The notes under the pieces: generated by a model
What the model saw: the letters and a program-made list of their open reading frames with translations, nothing else
Told to the model about the DNA's origin: nothing
The model's database searches: none
Origin: an uncultured bacterium
Lineage (GTDB): Bacteria > Actinomycetota > Actinomycetes > S36-B12
Direction: 5' to 3'
Assembly (NCBI GenBank): GCA_903940375.1
Contig: CAJAKT010000576.1
Location: 1-5,669 of the forward strand
Length of the DNA stretch: 5,669 bases
In this document: piece by piece, positions 1-5,669 of the stretch
Layout: each line of letters begins with the position of its first letter
Numbering within the stretch: the first letter of the stretch is position 1
Translations under genes and position numbers: made by a program

Positions 1-151
1 CCTCGGCGTCTTCGGTGACGCACGCACGCGACTCGACCAGGCTCGCCGTCTCTTCGATGCGGCTGGCGACACCGAATCCGTCGCCAGCGTCGACGAGGTG
101 CTGGCGAGCCTCGACGCCGCCGAACTCCTCGCCACCCCGGCAGGCGACTGA
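1..151 (+). CDS. C-terminal end of a TPR-like helical protein (5' truncated)
   Basis: An open frame (codons starting at base 2) runs from the window edge to a TGA at 149-151, giving the last 49 residues of a protein. The visible part is helical, charged and alanine/leucine-rich. It includes ARRLFDAAGD and VDEVLASLDAAELL, which resemble the end of a tetratricopeptide array: helix pair, then an AGD-type turn, then a capping helix. TPR proteins serve as protein-protein scaffolds; no catalytic motif is visible. Its stop overlaps the next gene's start (TGATG), so the two are probably translationally coupled and belong to one operon. TPR-type proteins are among the accessory genes I recall near actinobacterial high-affinity hydrogenases, which fits hypF downstream. 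The TPR assignment rests on a short fragment and could be wrong; that this is a genuine coding end is more secure. Confidence 0.6.
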   Translation, partial: LGVFGDARTRLDQARRLFDAAGDTESVASVDEVLASLDAAELLATPAGD

Positions 152-510
152 TGGAGCTGTTCCTACGCCAGCAGTTCGAGCTGCTGCTGCAGGAGGCCAC
201 CGGCAACTTCACCGAGCGGCTTGTTCATCGGTGCGGCGGTCCGGACAATGCCCTGCGCATGCTGACAGAGGACCCCGAGGGCGAGGGAGTGCACCGCAGC
301 GACTTCGTCCAGGCCTTCTTCGACGAGAACCTGCTCAGCAACCCGTCCGGCTGCTGCTTCGTACTCGAGGCCCTCGAGCGCCGCACTCTCCCGGCCGATC
401 CCGGCGGACCCGTGGCCGATGTCGTCGACCGGCTCGCGAAGGCGGCCTTCGCCGACGTGCTCACCGCCATGACCGCCCAGCTCATCCAGCGCCAGCAGAT
501 CTACTCGTAG
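151..510 (+). CDS. Small conserved-looking protein of unknown function (119 aa)
   Basis: I do not recognise this family. The ATG overlaps the preceding stop (TGATG), and a weak AGG at 142-144 lies six bases upstream, so the start is well placed. The product is soluble and mostly helical by composition, with no signal peptide or membrane segment. It opens with an amphipathic segment (MELFLRQQFELLLQEA) and has three cysteines: Cys28 in HRCGG and the pair Cys68-Cys69 in SGCCF. It ends in a polar helix (TAQLIQRQQIYS). Three cysteines without a CxxC do not define a metal site, but a role in Fe-S or metal handling would fit the neighbourhood. It sits between a TPR-like gene and a NifU-like gene (12 nt to the latter), so a hydrogenase accessory role is the contextual guess. 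The synteny and third-position GC-rich coding style make it a real gene. Confidence 0.7.
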   Translation: MELFLRQQFELLLQEATGNFTERLVHRCGGPDNALRMLTEDPEGEGVHRSDFVQAFFDENLLSNPSGCCFVLEALERRTLPADPGGPVADVVDRLAKAAFADVLTAMTAQLIQRQQIYS

Positions 511-522
511 ACGGGAACTGCC

Positions 523-1062
523 ATGACGACCACTGCCGAGCCGCAGACATTCGACGACCTCGCCCAGCGCATCGACGAGCTGCGCGACCGCGTGCGCCAT
601 CAGGAGCCAGCCGTCGAGCAGCTCCTCGAGGACACCCTCGAAGCCATCACCGAGTTCAACAAGCAGGGCCTGATCTCGCTCGTGCAGTTGCTGCGCAGTG
701 ATGAGCGGGGCGGCGAACTGCTGTACGAGGCAGTCGAGCAGCCAGAGGTGATGGCCCTGTTCGTCTCGCACGGCATCATCCGCACCGACCGGACCATCGA
801 TGTCCTCCGCGTCGTCGAGCAGATCCGCCCCTACCTCGTGACGAGTTCCATCGAGATGTCCGTCGAGTCGGTACGCGGCGACACGGCTTACGTCCGCTTC
901 GCAACCGGATGCAGTGCGCCCGACCAGGTGGTCAAGGACGAGATCATGGGAGTGATCATGCAACGCGTCCCGGGCCTCAAGGGCGTGCAGGAGGTCAAGG
1001 ACGAGCCGGGCCGTACCTTCATCGGCCTGGACTCCATCTCCTTCGGTCCGCCGTCCGAGTGA
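523..1062 (+). CDS. NifU C-terminal-domain-like protein with single cysteine (179 aa)
   Basis: NifU/Nfu C-terminal domains carry Fe-S clusters for delivery to apoproteins, using a CxxC in a GxCGxCP context. Residues 1-85 form a charged helical region (LAQRIDELRDRV, then ELLYEAVEQPEVMALFVSHG). Residues 92-162 match the Nfu fold: VVEQIRPYL, then VRGDTAYVRFATGC, then a long helix VVKDEIMGVIMQRVPGLKGV. The expected CxxC is reduced to Cys130 in TGCSAPDQ, where proline occupies the second cysteine position; it is the only cysteine in the protein. It therefore cannot hold a cluster in the usual CxxC pair of each monomer, although bridging between subunits or a non-cluster scaffold role remains possible. 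The ATG at 523 follows GGGA (513-516) at a six-base spacing. Its stop overlaps the NHL-protein start. A role in Fe-S supply or assembly of the hydrogenase or its electron carrier is inferred from context. Confidence 0.85.
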   Translation: MTTTAEPQTFDDLAQRIDELRDRVRHQEPAVEQLLEDTLEAITEFNKQGLISLVQLLRSDERGGELLYEAVEQPEVMALFVSHGIIRTDRTIDVLRVVEQIRPYLVTSSIEMSVESVRGDTAYVRFATGCSAPDQVVKDEIMGVIMQRVPGLKGVQEVKDEPGRTFIGLDSISFGPPSE

Positions 1063-2267
1063 ACGACGTCACGCGCTCGGTCTCGATCGGTCGAGCCGCC
1101 TGGCTGTCCAACGCAGCCCAACCCACGACCGCGACTGCTGCGTGGTCGGCCGGCAACACGACCGCCCACCCGATCCTGCGTCTCGGCGGTGCCTCGGCCG
1201 GCGGGCTGGCACTCCCGCCGGCCGACCCGACCCCCAGCCAGCTGTACGCGCCGCGGGGGGTCTGGACCGATGGGACGCGCATCGTGGCGTGCGACACCGG
1301 CAACCACCGGGTGCTGATCTGGAACTCGATGCCGACGGTCGACGGTACGGATGCGGACGTCGTGCTCGGCCAGGCCGACTTCACCAGCGAGGGTCCGGCA
1401 GCGGGCGGCGCAGACACGGAGCGCGGCCTGTACCTGCCGACCGGGGTGACGGTCATCGACGGTCGCCTCGTCGTGTGCGATGCCTGGCACCACCGGATTC
1501 TCGCGTGGGACGCCATCCCGACCACGAACTTCGAGGCGCCGACGTGGGTGCTCGGACAGGCCGACCTGGCCTCCGTCGAGGCCAACCGCGGTGGCGAGCC
1601 GACCCTGTCGACGCTGTACTGGCCCTTCGGCTGCTCATCGATCGATGGCGTGTTCTGGGTGGCCGACACCGGCAACCGCCGGGTGCTGGGCTGGCGTACC
1701 GAGGGGCTGCCAGATCCCTCCCAGCCCGCTGACATCCTGCTCGGCCAGGACGACGGCACGGGCCGAGAGGACAACCGCGGCGAAGGCATCAGTGCGTCCT
1801 CCTTCCGCTGGCCGCATGCCATCGCAGGTGACGCACAGACCCTGTTCATCGCCGATGCCGGCGACCATCGTGTGGTCAGCTGGTCGCCCCCTCCCGTCGA
1901 CGGCACCGAGCCTGCAGACGGCGTGCTCGGGCAGGACGACCTCGGCAGCATGGAGGAGTTCAAGATCCGGCCGCAAGGCGCCCAGCGGATGCGCTTCCCC
2001 TACGCCGCTGTCTCCGATGCCGAGCGCCTCTTCGTCGCGGACACGTCCAACAACCGGGTGCTCATCTGGCACGGGATCCCGCGGGGCGGAGCCGGACAGC
2101 CCGCCGACACGGTTCTCGGCCAGCCCGACATGGACGCCAACGGCGAGAACCGCTGGTCGGCCGTCACCGACGATTCGATGTGCTGGCCCTACGGCCTCAG
2201 CCTGGCGGGCGATGTCCTGGCCATCGCCGATTCCGGCAACAACCGCGTCATGCTCTGGCGGGTCTAG
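1059..2267 (+). CDS. NHL-repeat protein, predicted six-bladed beta-propeller (402 aa)
   Basis: NHL repeats build beta-propellers used for protein binding and sometimes catalysis. Six repeats are visible, each ending in a D-x-x-(N/H/D)-(N/H/R)-R-(V/I)-x-x-W signature: DTGNHRVLIW at residue 79, DAWHHRILAW at 141, DTGNRRVLGW at 203, DAGDHRVVSW at 266, DTSNNRVLIW at 328 and DSGNNRVMLW at 391. The period is 62-63 residues. An LGQ-x-D motif precedes each later blade (Leu103, 165, 228, 290, 353). An N-terminal LGG at residue 42 sits one period earlier, probably supplying the strand that closes the ring. There is no signal peptide, membrane helix or haem CxxCH, so a cytoplasmic location is likely. 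I chose GTG 1059, which overlaps the NifU-like stop (GTGA); the upstream ATG at 909 lies inside the previous gene and adds non-homologous sequence. Its specific partner is unknown; an accessory role for a high-affinity hydrogenase is contextual. Confidence 0.88.
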   Translation: MNDVTRSVSIGRAAWLSNAAQPTTATAAWSAGNTTAHPILRLGGASAGGLALPPADPTPSQLYAPRGVWTDGTRIVACDTGNHRVLIWNSMPTVDGTDADVVLGQADFTSEGPAAGGADTERGLYLPTGVTVIDGRLVVCDAWHHRILAWDAIPTTNFEAPTWVLGQADLASVEANRGGEPTLSTLYWPFGCSSIDGVFWVADTGNRRVLGWRTEGLPDPSQPADILLGQDDGTGREDNRGEGISASSFRWPHAIAGDAQTLFIADAGDHRVVSWSPPPVDGTEPADGVLGQDDLGSMEEFKIRPQGAQRMRFPYAAVSDAERLFVADTSNNRVLIWHGIPRGGAGQPADTVLGQPDMDANGENRWSAVTDDSMCWPYGLSLAGDVLAIADSGNNRVMLWRV

Positions 2268-2280
2268 ACTCAAACCCGTC

Positions 2281-2311
2281 GCGCCGGGGGACCTACTCGG
2301 CGTTTGTCTTT
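2281..2311 (+). terminator. Possible weak intrinsic terminator after the NHL gene
   Basis: CGCCGGG (2282-2288) can pair with CTCGGCG (2296-2302), including one G-U pair, around a seven-base loop. It is followed by an interrupted T-rich stretch, TTTGTCTTT (2303-2311). The hairpin lies 14 nt beyond the NHL stop and just before the Shine-Dalgarno site of the next gene. The stem is short and the T tract is broken, so it may only attenuate transcription, occlude the ribosome site, or be chance in GC-rich DNA. Confidence 0.3.
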
Positions 2312-2318
2312 GGGAGGG
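2312..2318 (+). promoter_or_regulatory. Strong Shine-Dalgarno site fixing the start at 2324
   Basis: GGGAGGG lies five bases before ATG 2324. It is the best ribosome-binding sequence in the window and decides the start of the PAS-GGDEF-EAL gene over the in-frame ATG at 2180 (inside the NHL gene) and over the in-frame GTG at 2318, which overlaps the site itself. Confidence 0.75.
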
Positions 2319-2323
2319 TGCCG

Positions 2324-4774
2324 ATGACCGAGGATCTCGCGTCTCGCACCAACGAGCGCGCCCGCTTCGAACTGGCGCTCGCGAGCACCCGACTGGGCCT
2401 GTGGGACTGGAACATGATCACGGGCGAGACGGTCTTCAACGAACGCTGGGCCGAGATCCTGGGCTATCAGCTCGCCGAGCTGAGTCCGACGACGATCGAG
2501 ACGTGGACATCGCTCGCCCATCCAGATGACCTGGCCCACTCGGCGGCGGAGATCGAGCGACACGCGCAGGGGCTGATCCCGTTCTACGACGTAGAAGTAC
2601 GGATGCGTCACCACGACGGTCGCTGGGTATGGGTGCACGACCGCGGGCAGATCGTCGAATGGACGCCTGACGGACAGCCGCAACGCATGATCGGCACCCA
2701 TGAGGATGCGGATGCCCGGATCACCGCACAGACGGAGCTGGCCGCCTCCGAGCGCCGATTCGTCGCAATGTTCCGTGACCACGATGCGGTGATGCTGCTC
2801 GTCGATCCGGACACCGGGCAGATCGTCGATGCAAACCACTCTGCTGCACGGTTCTACGGATACTCCATTGATGATCTGCGCCGCATGCAGATTGATCAGA
2901 TCAATACCCTGCCGCCTGAAGAGGTTGCCCGCCGACGACAGCAGGCACTCAACCACACCCTGCAGAGTTTCGTCTTCCCGCATCGGCTGGCAGACGGTCA
3001 GATGCGCCTGGTCGAGGTGCACTCGTCCCCGATCGAGGATCACGGCCGCACGCTGCTCTTCTCGATCATCCACGACGTCACCGACCGAGAGGCCCTCGAA
3101 GCCCTGCAGCGGCAGGCAGCCGCCGTCTTCGACCACATCTCCGATGCCGTCATCATCGCCGACCCTCGCGGAATCGTGATGCGCGTCAACCCTGCGTTCA
3201 CCCGCATCACCGGCTTGGCACCAGAGGACATCATCGGATCCGACACCCGGTCGATCGCCGCTCCGATCGAGGACCCCCAGCGCCGGCAGGAGGTGCGTGA
3301 GACGCATCGTCGCGCCGAGGGGTTCCGCGCAGAACTCGTCGTCCGGCATGCCGATGGCAGTGAGTTCCCGTGCATCATCAGCGCCAGCCCCATCCTCGGA
3401 CCCATGGGCGACATCGACGGCTACGTCACCCTCGTCACCGATATCCGCGATCGCGTTCGCGCGGAGCAGGACAACATCTCCTTCGTCACCCGGCACGATC
3501 CCGTCACCGGTCTGCCTAACCGAGTGTGGTTCGCCGAGGCACTCGATGATCGACTTGACCAACTTCGAAGTGCCGGAACCTACGCCACCCTGCTCCTCAT
3601 CGATCTCGACCGCTTCCAGGTCCTGAATGACTCGTATGGCCGCGAGGCCGGCGACGGCGTGCTCGCGGACATCGCCGGCCGACTGGCCGCACGGATGCGT
3701 CCCCAGGACCTTCTCGCCGCCACTCAGGGCAACGAGTTCGCCGTCCTGCTCGACGGGATCTCCGACATTCCCGAGGCCGGCCGAGCCGCTGAGCGCATGC
3801 TTGAAGCGATTGTCGCCCCGGCACCGCTCCCCGATGGCACCGAGGCGACCACCTCGGCCTGCATCGGCGTGAAGGTGATCCCGGGGTCGAGTCGTACCGC
3901 CGAGGAGGTCATGCAGAGTGCCGAGGCCGCGCTGCACCTGGCGAAGCGCGTCGGCCCCGGCACCATCCGCCACCACTCCCAGATGCTGGTTCCCGCCACG
4001 CGGAAGCGGGTGGCCCTCGAGATGGCACTGTGGCGAGCCTGGGAAAAGCGCGAGTTCACCGTGTACTACCAGCCGCAGATCGACATCACAACGGGATCGG
4101 TCGTCGGTGCCGAAGCGCTGATCCGGTGGTTTCCCGAGGACGGTCCACCCGTACCGCCCGCCGAGTTCATCCCGGTGGCCGAGGAGATCGGTCTCATCGC
4201 CGACCTCGGCCGCTGGGTCCTGTCTCATACCTGCCAGCAGGGCGCGATCTGGGCAGCGGCCGGACAGCCGCCCATCACACTCGCCGTCAACGTGGCTGCC
4301 GCCCAGTTCGCCTACGGGACCCTCGCGACGGACATCGACCAGGCCCTGGCGGCCACCGGGTTCCCAGCCGAACGGCTGGAGCTCGAGCTCACGGAGTCCG
4401 GCCTGTTCGGCATCGGCCCCGACACGGTCGCCGAACTCGATGCCGTCCGGTCACGGGGCGTGCGCCTGTCGATCGATGACTTCGGCACCGGCTACTCCTC
4501 GCTGTCGTACCTGACCCGGCTGCCCCTTACCGGGCTCAAGATCGACCGCTCGTTCGTATCGGGCCTCGGCAGCGACCCCAGCGCCCTGACCGTCGCCTCG
4601 ACGATCGTGTCGATGGGACATGCCCTCGGGCTCACGATCCTCGCGGAGGGTGTCGAGACCGAGGAGCAGCGGCTACTGCTTCGCGAGCTGGGCTGTGACC
4701 TGTTCCAGGGATACCTGGTGAGTCCGCCGGTCAGTGCGCTCGAATTCGCCACCCTGCTGAGGGCCTCCCTCTGA
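2324..4774 (+). CDS. PAS-PAS-PAS-GGDEF-EAL protein, probable c-di-GMP phosphodiesterase (816 aa)
   Basis: EAL domains hydrolyse cyclic-di-GMP to pGpG. There are three N-terminal PAS sensors: residues 15-133 (PAS_3-like: LGLWDWN, RWAEILGYQ, HPDD, DGRWVWVHDRG), 142-258 (DANHSAARFYGYS, HDVTDRE) and 262-378 (RVNPAFTRITGL, VTDIRDR). None has a LOV flavin motif; ligands cannot be told. In the GGDEF domain (383-550) the signature is QGNEF (468-472), so the first glycine and the catalytic acid are lost. Asp427, Asn435 and Asp444 remain, and so does an inhibitory-site-like RPQD (459-462) five residues upstream, suggesting a non-cyclase regulatory domain that may still bind nucleotide. The EAL domain (562-816) looks complete: EAL 597-599, Asn656, Glu688 in ELTE, DDFGTG 718-723, Lys739 and Asp741 in LKID, Glu775 in EGVE, Gln795 in QGY. 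No membrane segments are visible, so it is probably a cytoplasmic redox, gas or ligand sensor controlling c-di-GMP. hypF follows 12 nt downstream. Confidence 0.93.
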   Translation: MTEDLASRTNERARFELALASTRLGLWDWNMITGETVFNERWAEILGYQLAELSPTTIETWTSLAHPDDLAHSAAEIERHAQGLIPFYDVEVRMRHHDGRWVWVHDRGQIVEWTPDGQPQRMIGTHEDADARITAQTELAASERRFVAMFRDHDAVMLLVDPDTGQIVDANHSAARFYGYSIDDLRRMQIDQINTLPPEEVARRRQQALNHTLQSFVFPHRLADGQMRLVEVHSSPIEDHGRTLLFSIIHDVTDREALEALQRQAAAVFDHISDAVIIADPRGIVMRVNPAFTRITGLAPEDIIGSDTRSIAAPIEDPQRRQEVRETHRRAEGFRAELVVRHADGSEFPCIISASPILGPMGDIDGYVTLVTDIRDRVRAEQDNISFVTRHDPVTGLPNRVWFAEALDDRLDQLRSAGTYATLLLIDLDRFQVLNDSYGREAGDGVLADIAGRLAARMRPQDLLAATQGNEFAVLLDGISDIPEAGRAAERMLEAIVAPAPLPDGTEATTSACIGVKVIPGSSRTAEEVMQSAEAALHLAKRVGPGTIRHHSQMLVPATRKRVALEMALWRAWEKREFTVYYQPQIDITTGSVVGAEALIRWFPEDGPPVPPAEFIPVAEEIGLIADLGRWVLSHTCQQGAIWAAAGQPPITLAVNVAAAQFAYGTLATDIDQALAATGFPAERLELELTESGLFGIGPDTVAELDAVRSRGVRLSIDDFGTGYSSLSYLTRLPLTGLKIDRSFVSGLGSDPSALTVASTIVSMGHALGLTILAEGVETEEQRLLLRELGCDLFQGYLVSPPVSALEFATLLRASL

Positions 4775-4775
4775 C

Positions 4776-4779
4776 AGGA
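4776..4779 (+). promoter_or_regulatory. Ribosome-binding site of hypF
   Basis: AGGA lies seven bases before GTG 4787 and supports that codon as the hypF start. The site falls in the 12-nt gap after the EAL stop, leaving no room for a separate promoter in the gap; hypF is therefore likely translated from the same message as the phosphodiesterase gene, unless a promoter lies within that coding region. Confidence 0.6.
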
Positions 4780-4786
4780 TCGGTCC

Positions 4787-5669
4787 GTGGATAACGCGGC
4801 ATCCGTCAGGCGTCTGCATATCCGCATAACGGGGGTCGTGCAGGGCGTCGGCTTCCGGCCGTTCGTCTATGCACGAGCGACCGCACTCGGGCTCAGCGGC
4901 TTCGTCGGCAACGATGCCGGCGGCGTATTCATCGAGGCGCAGGGCGATGTCGTCGGTGTCGAGCAGCTGCTCTCGGACCTGCGCATGGGTCCCGCTATGG
5001 CACAGGTCGACGACGTCACGTGGTCGGAGCTCCCGCTCGACGACGACTACGCATTCCGTATCGTCGAGAGCGCATCAACGGTTGGCACGACGTCGATTCC
5101 GCCCGACACCGCGGTTTGCGACGACTGCCTGCGTGAGATGCGCGATTCCAGCGACCGGCGATTCGGCTACGCCTTCATCGCCTGCACGAACTGCGGGCCG
5201 CGCTACACCATCGTCACCGGCCTGCCCTACGACCGCCCGCAGACCACGATGGTCGACTTCCCGATGTGCGAGCCGTGCCAGGCCGAATACGACGACCCCG
5301 CGTCACGCCGCTTCCACGCGCAACCCACCGCCTGCTCAGACTGCGGCCCGCACCTCGACACTCCCGTGTCCGAGATCGTGGACGCGCTGGCCGCCGGACT
5401 CATCGTCGCGATCAAGGGCATCGGCGGCTACCACCTGGCATGCGACGGCAGGAACCCTGCGGCGGTCGCCCGCCTGCGCGAACGCAAGCATCGCGGTGAC
5501 AAGCCGTTCGCACTGATGATTCCCGATATCGATGCGGCACGAGCAGTGGTTCAGCTTGACGAGGCATCCCTCGCGGCACTGGTATCACCAGCCCGTCCGA
5601 TTCTGCTGGCCCCCGCTATCGATACCCACCTGCAGACATCGGTTGCGCCGGGCAACTCCTATCTGGGCG
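4787..5669 (+). CDS. hypF: HypF, [NiFe]-hydrogenase maturation carbamoyltransferase (N-terminal 294 aa, 3' truncated)
   Basis: HypF uses carbamoyl phosphate and ATP to make the thiocarbamate on HypE that becomes the CN ligands of the [NiFe] active site. The frame is open from GTG 4787 to the window edge. Residues 9-95 are the acylphosphatase-like domain, with GVVQGVGFRPFV including Arg24, and Asn42 in GNDAGGV. Residues 111-186 hold two zinc fingers with exact spacing: C111-x2-C114-x18-C133-x2-C136, then C161-x2-C164-x18-C183-x2-C186. The YrdC-like domain starts near 195, with AIKGIGGYHLACD, KHRGDKPFA and SPARPI. The Kae1-like C-terminal half lies beyond the window, as HypF is usually about 750 aa. 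The linker from the last zinc finger to the YrdC domain is short (DTPVSEIVDAL). It sits 12 nt after the EAL gene with AGGA upstream. The identification is firm and it anchors the locus as hydrogenase-related. Confidence 0.97.
   Translation, partial: MDNAASVRRLHIRITGVVQGVGFRPFVYARATALGLSGFVGNDAGGVFIEAQGDVVGVEQLLSDLRMGPAMAQVDDVTWSELPLDDDYAFRIVESASTVGTTSIPPDTAVCDDCLREMRDSSDRRFGYAFIACTNCGPRYTIVTGLPYDRPQTTMVDFPMCEPCQAEYDDPASRRFHAQPTACSDCGPHLDTPVSEIVDALAAGLIVAIKGIGGYHLACDGRNPAAVARLRERKHRGDKPFALMIPDIDAARAVVQLDEASLAALVSPARPILLAPAIDTHLQTSVAPGNSYLG

Noticed and set aside
15..701. 228-codon + strand open frame crossing three genes
   Set aside because: It is arginine/proline/alanine-rich with no domain, and overlaps the 119-aa and NifU-like genes, which have proper starts and spacing.
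909..1058. Upstream ATG extension of the NHL protein
   Set aside because: It lies entirely inside the NifU-like gene and adds unrelated sequence; the GTG at 1059 gives an overlapping start and a propeller of the expected size.
1019..1963. 314-codon open frame on the - strand opposite the NHL gene
   Set aside because: It is serine-, proline- and arginine-rich shadow translation; its periodicity only mirrors the NHL repeats encoded on the + strand.
1182..2258. Tandem DNA repeats
   Set aside because: The roughly 187-base periodicity is in the protein (NHL blades); the nucleotide sequence diverges too much between units to be called a DNA repeat.
2265..2270. TAGACT as a -10 promoter element for the phosphodiesterase gene
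   Set aside because: It resembles an actinobacterial -10 element, but no credible -35 is present about 17 bases upstream and it includes the NHL stop codon, so the match is likely fortuitous.
2180..2323. Upstream ATG extension of the PAS-GGDEF-EAL protein
   Set aside because: It overlaps the last NHL blade. ATG 2324 has a strong Shine-Dalgarno site and directly precedes the PAS region.
2268..2323. c-di-GMP riboswitch before the EAL gene
   Set aside because: The 56-nt gap is too short for a known c-di-GMP aptamer, and I do not see its conserved core motifs.
2270..4228. 652-codon open frame on the - strand opposite the PAS-GGDEF-EAL gene
   Set aside because: Its protein has no recognisable domain and low-complexity GC-driven composition. 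The + strand frame carries complete PAS, GGDEF and EAL motifs, so this is an antisense shadow of high-GC coding DNA.

Overview
The window is high-GC DNA, with GTG starts, tight gene packing and Shine-Dalgarno sites. This suggests an actinobacterium (Actinomycetota). No rRNA or phylogenetic marker is present to place it more finely, and that assignment is an inference from style and gene content. All real genes are on the + strand.

Layout: (1) 1-151 is the C-terminal end of a helical, TPR-like protein. (2) 151-510 is a small 119-aa protein that I do not recognise. (3) 523-1062 is a NifU-C-like protein with an N-terminal helical extension; its CxxC is reduced to a single cysteine. (4) 1059-2267 is an NHL-repeat protein predicted to fold as a six-bladed beta-propeller, with a recurring LGQ-x-D motif between blades. 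These four are linked by stop/start overlaps (TGATG at 149-153, GTGA at 1059-1062) or a 12-nt gap, so they look like one translationally coupled operon. (5) A 56-nt gap (2268-2323) holds a weak terminator-like hairpin and a strong Shine-Dalgarno site. (6) 2324-4774 is an 816-aa PAS-PAS-PAS-GGDEF-EAL protein with a degenerate QGNEF cyclase motif and an apparently intact EAL phosphodiesterase site. (7) 4787 to the window end is the first 294 residues of hypF, the [NiFe]-hydrogenase maturation carbamoyltransferase, truncated by the window edge.

HypF firmly indicates [NiFe]-hydrogenase maturation. From general memory, sets of TPR, NifU-like and NHL-repeat proteins accompany the high-affinity (actinobacterial, group 1h/5) uptake hydrogenases. 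I therefore read the window as the accessory part of such a locus, with structural genes probably upstream and further hyp genes probably downstream. The unusual element is the cyclic-di-GMP enzyme placed between the accessory genes and hypF and spaced only 12 nt from hypF. It raises the possibility of a link between hydrogen metabolism and c-di-GMP signalling, but chance insertion cannot be excluded from sequence alone.

I saw no RNA genes, mobile elements, CRISPR arrays or long DNA repeats.
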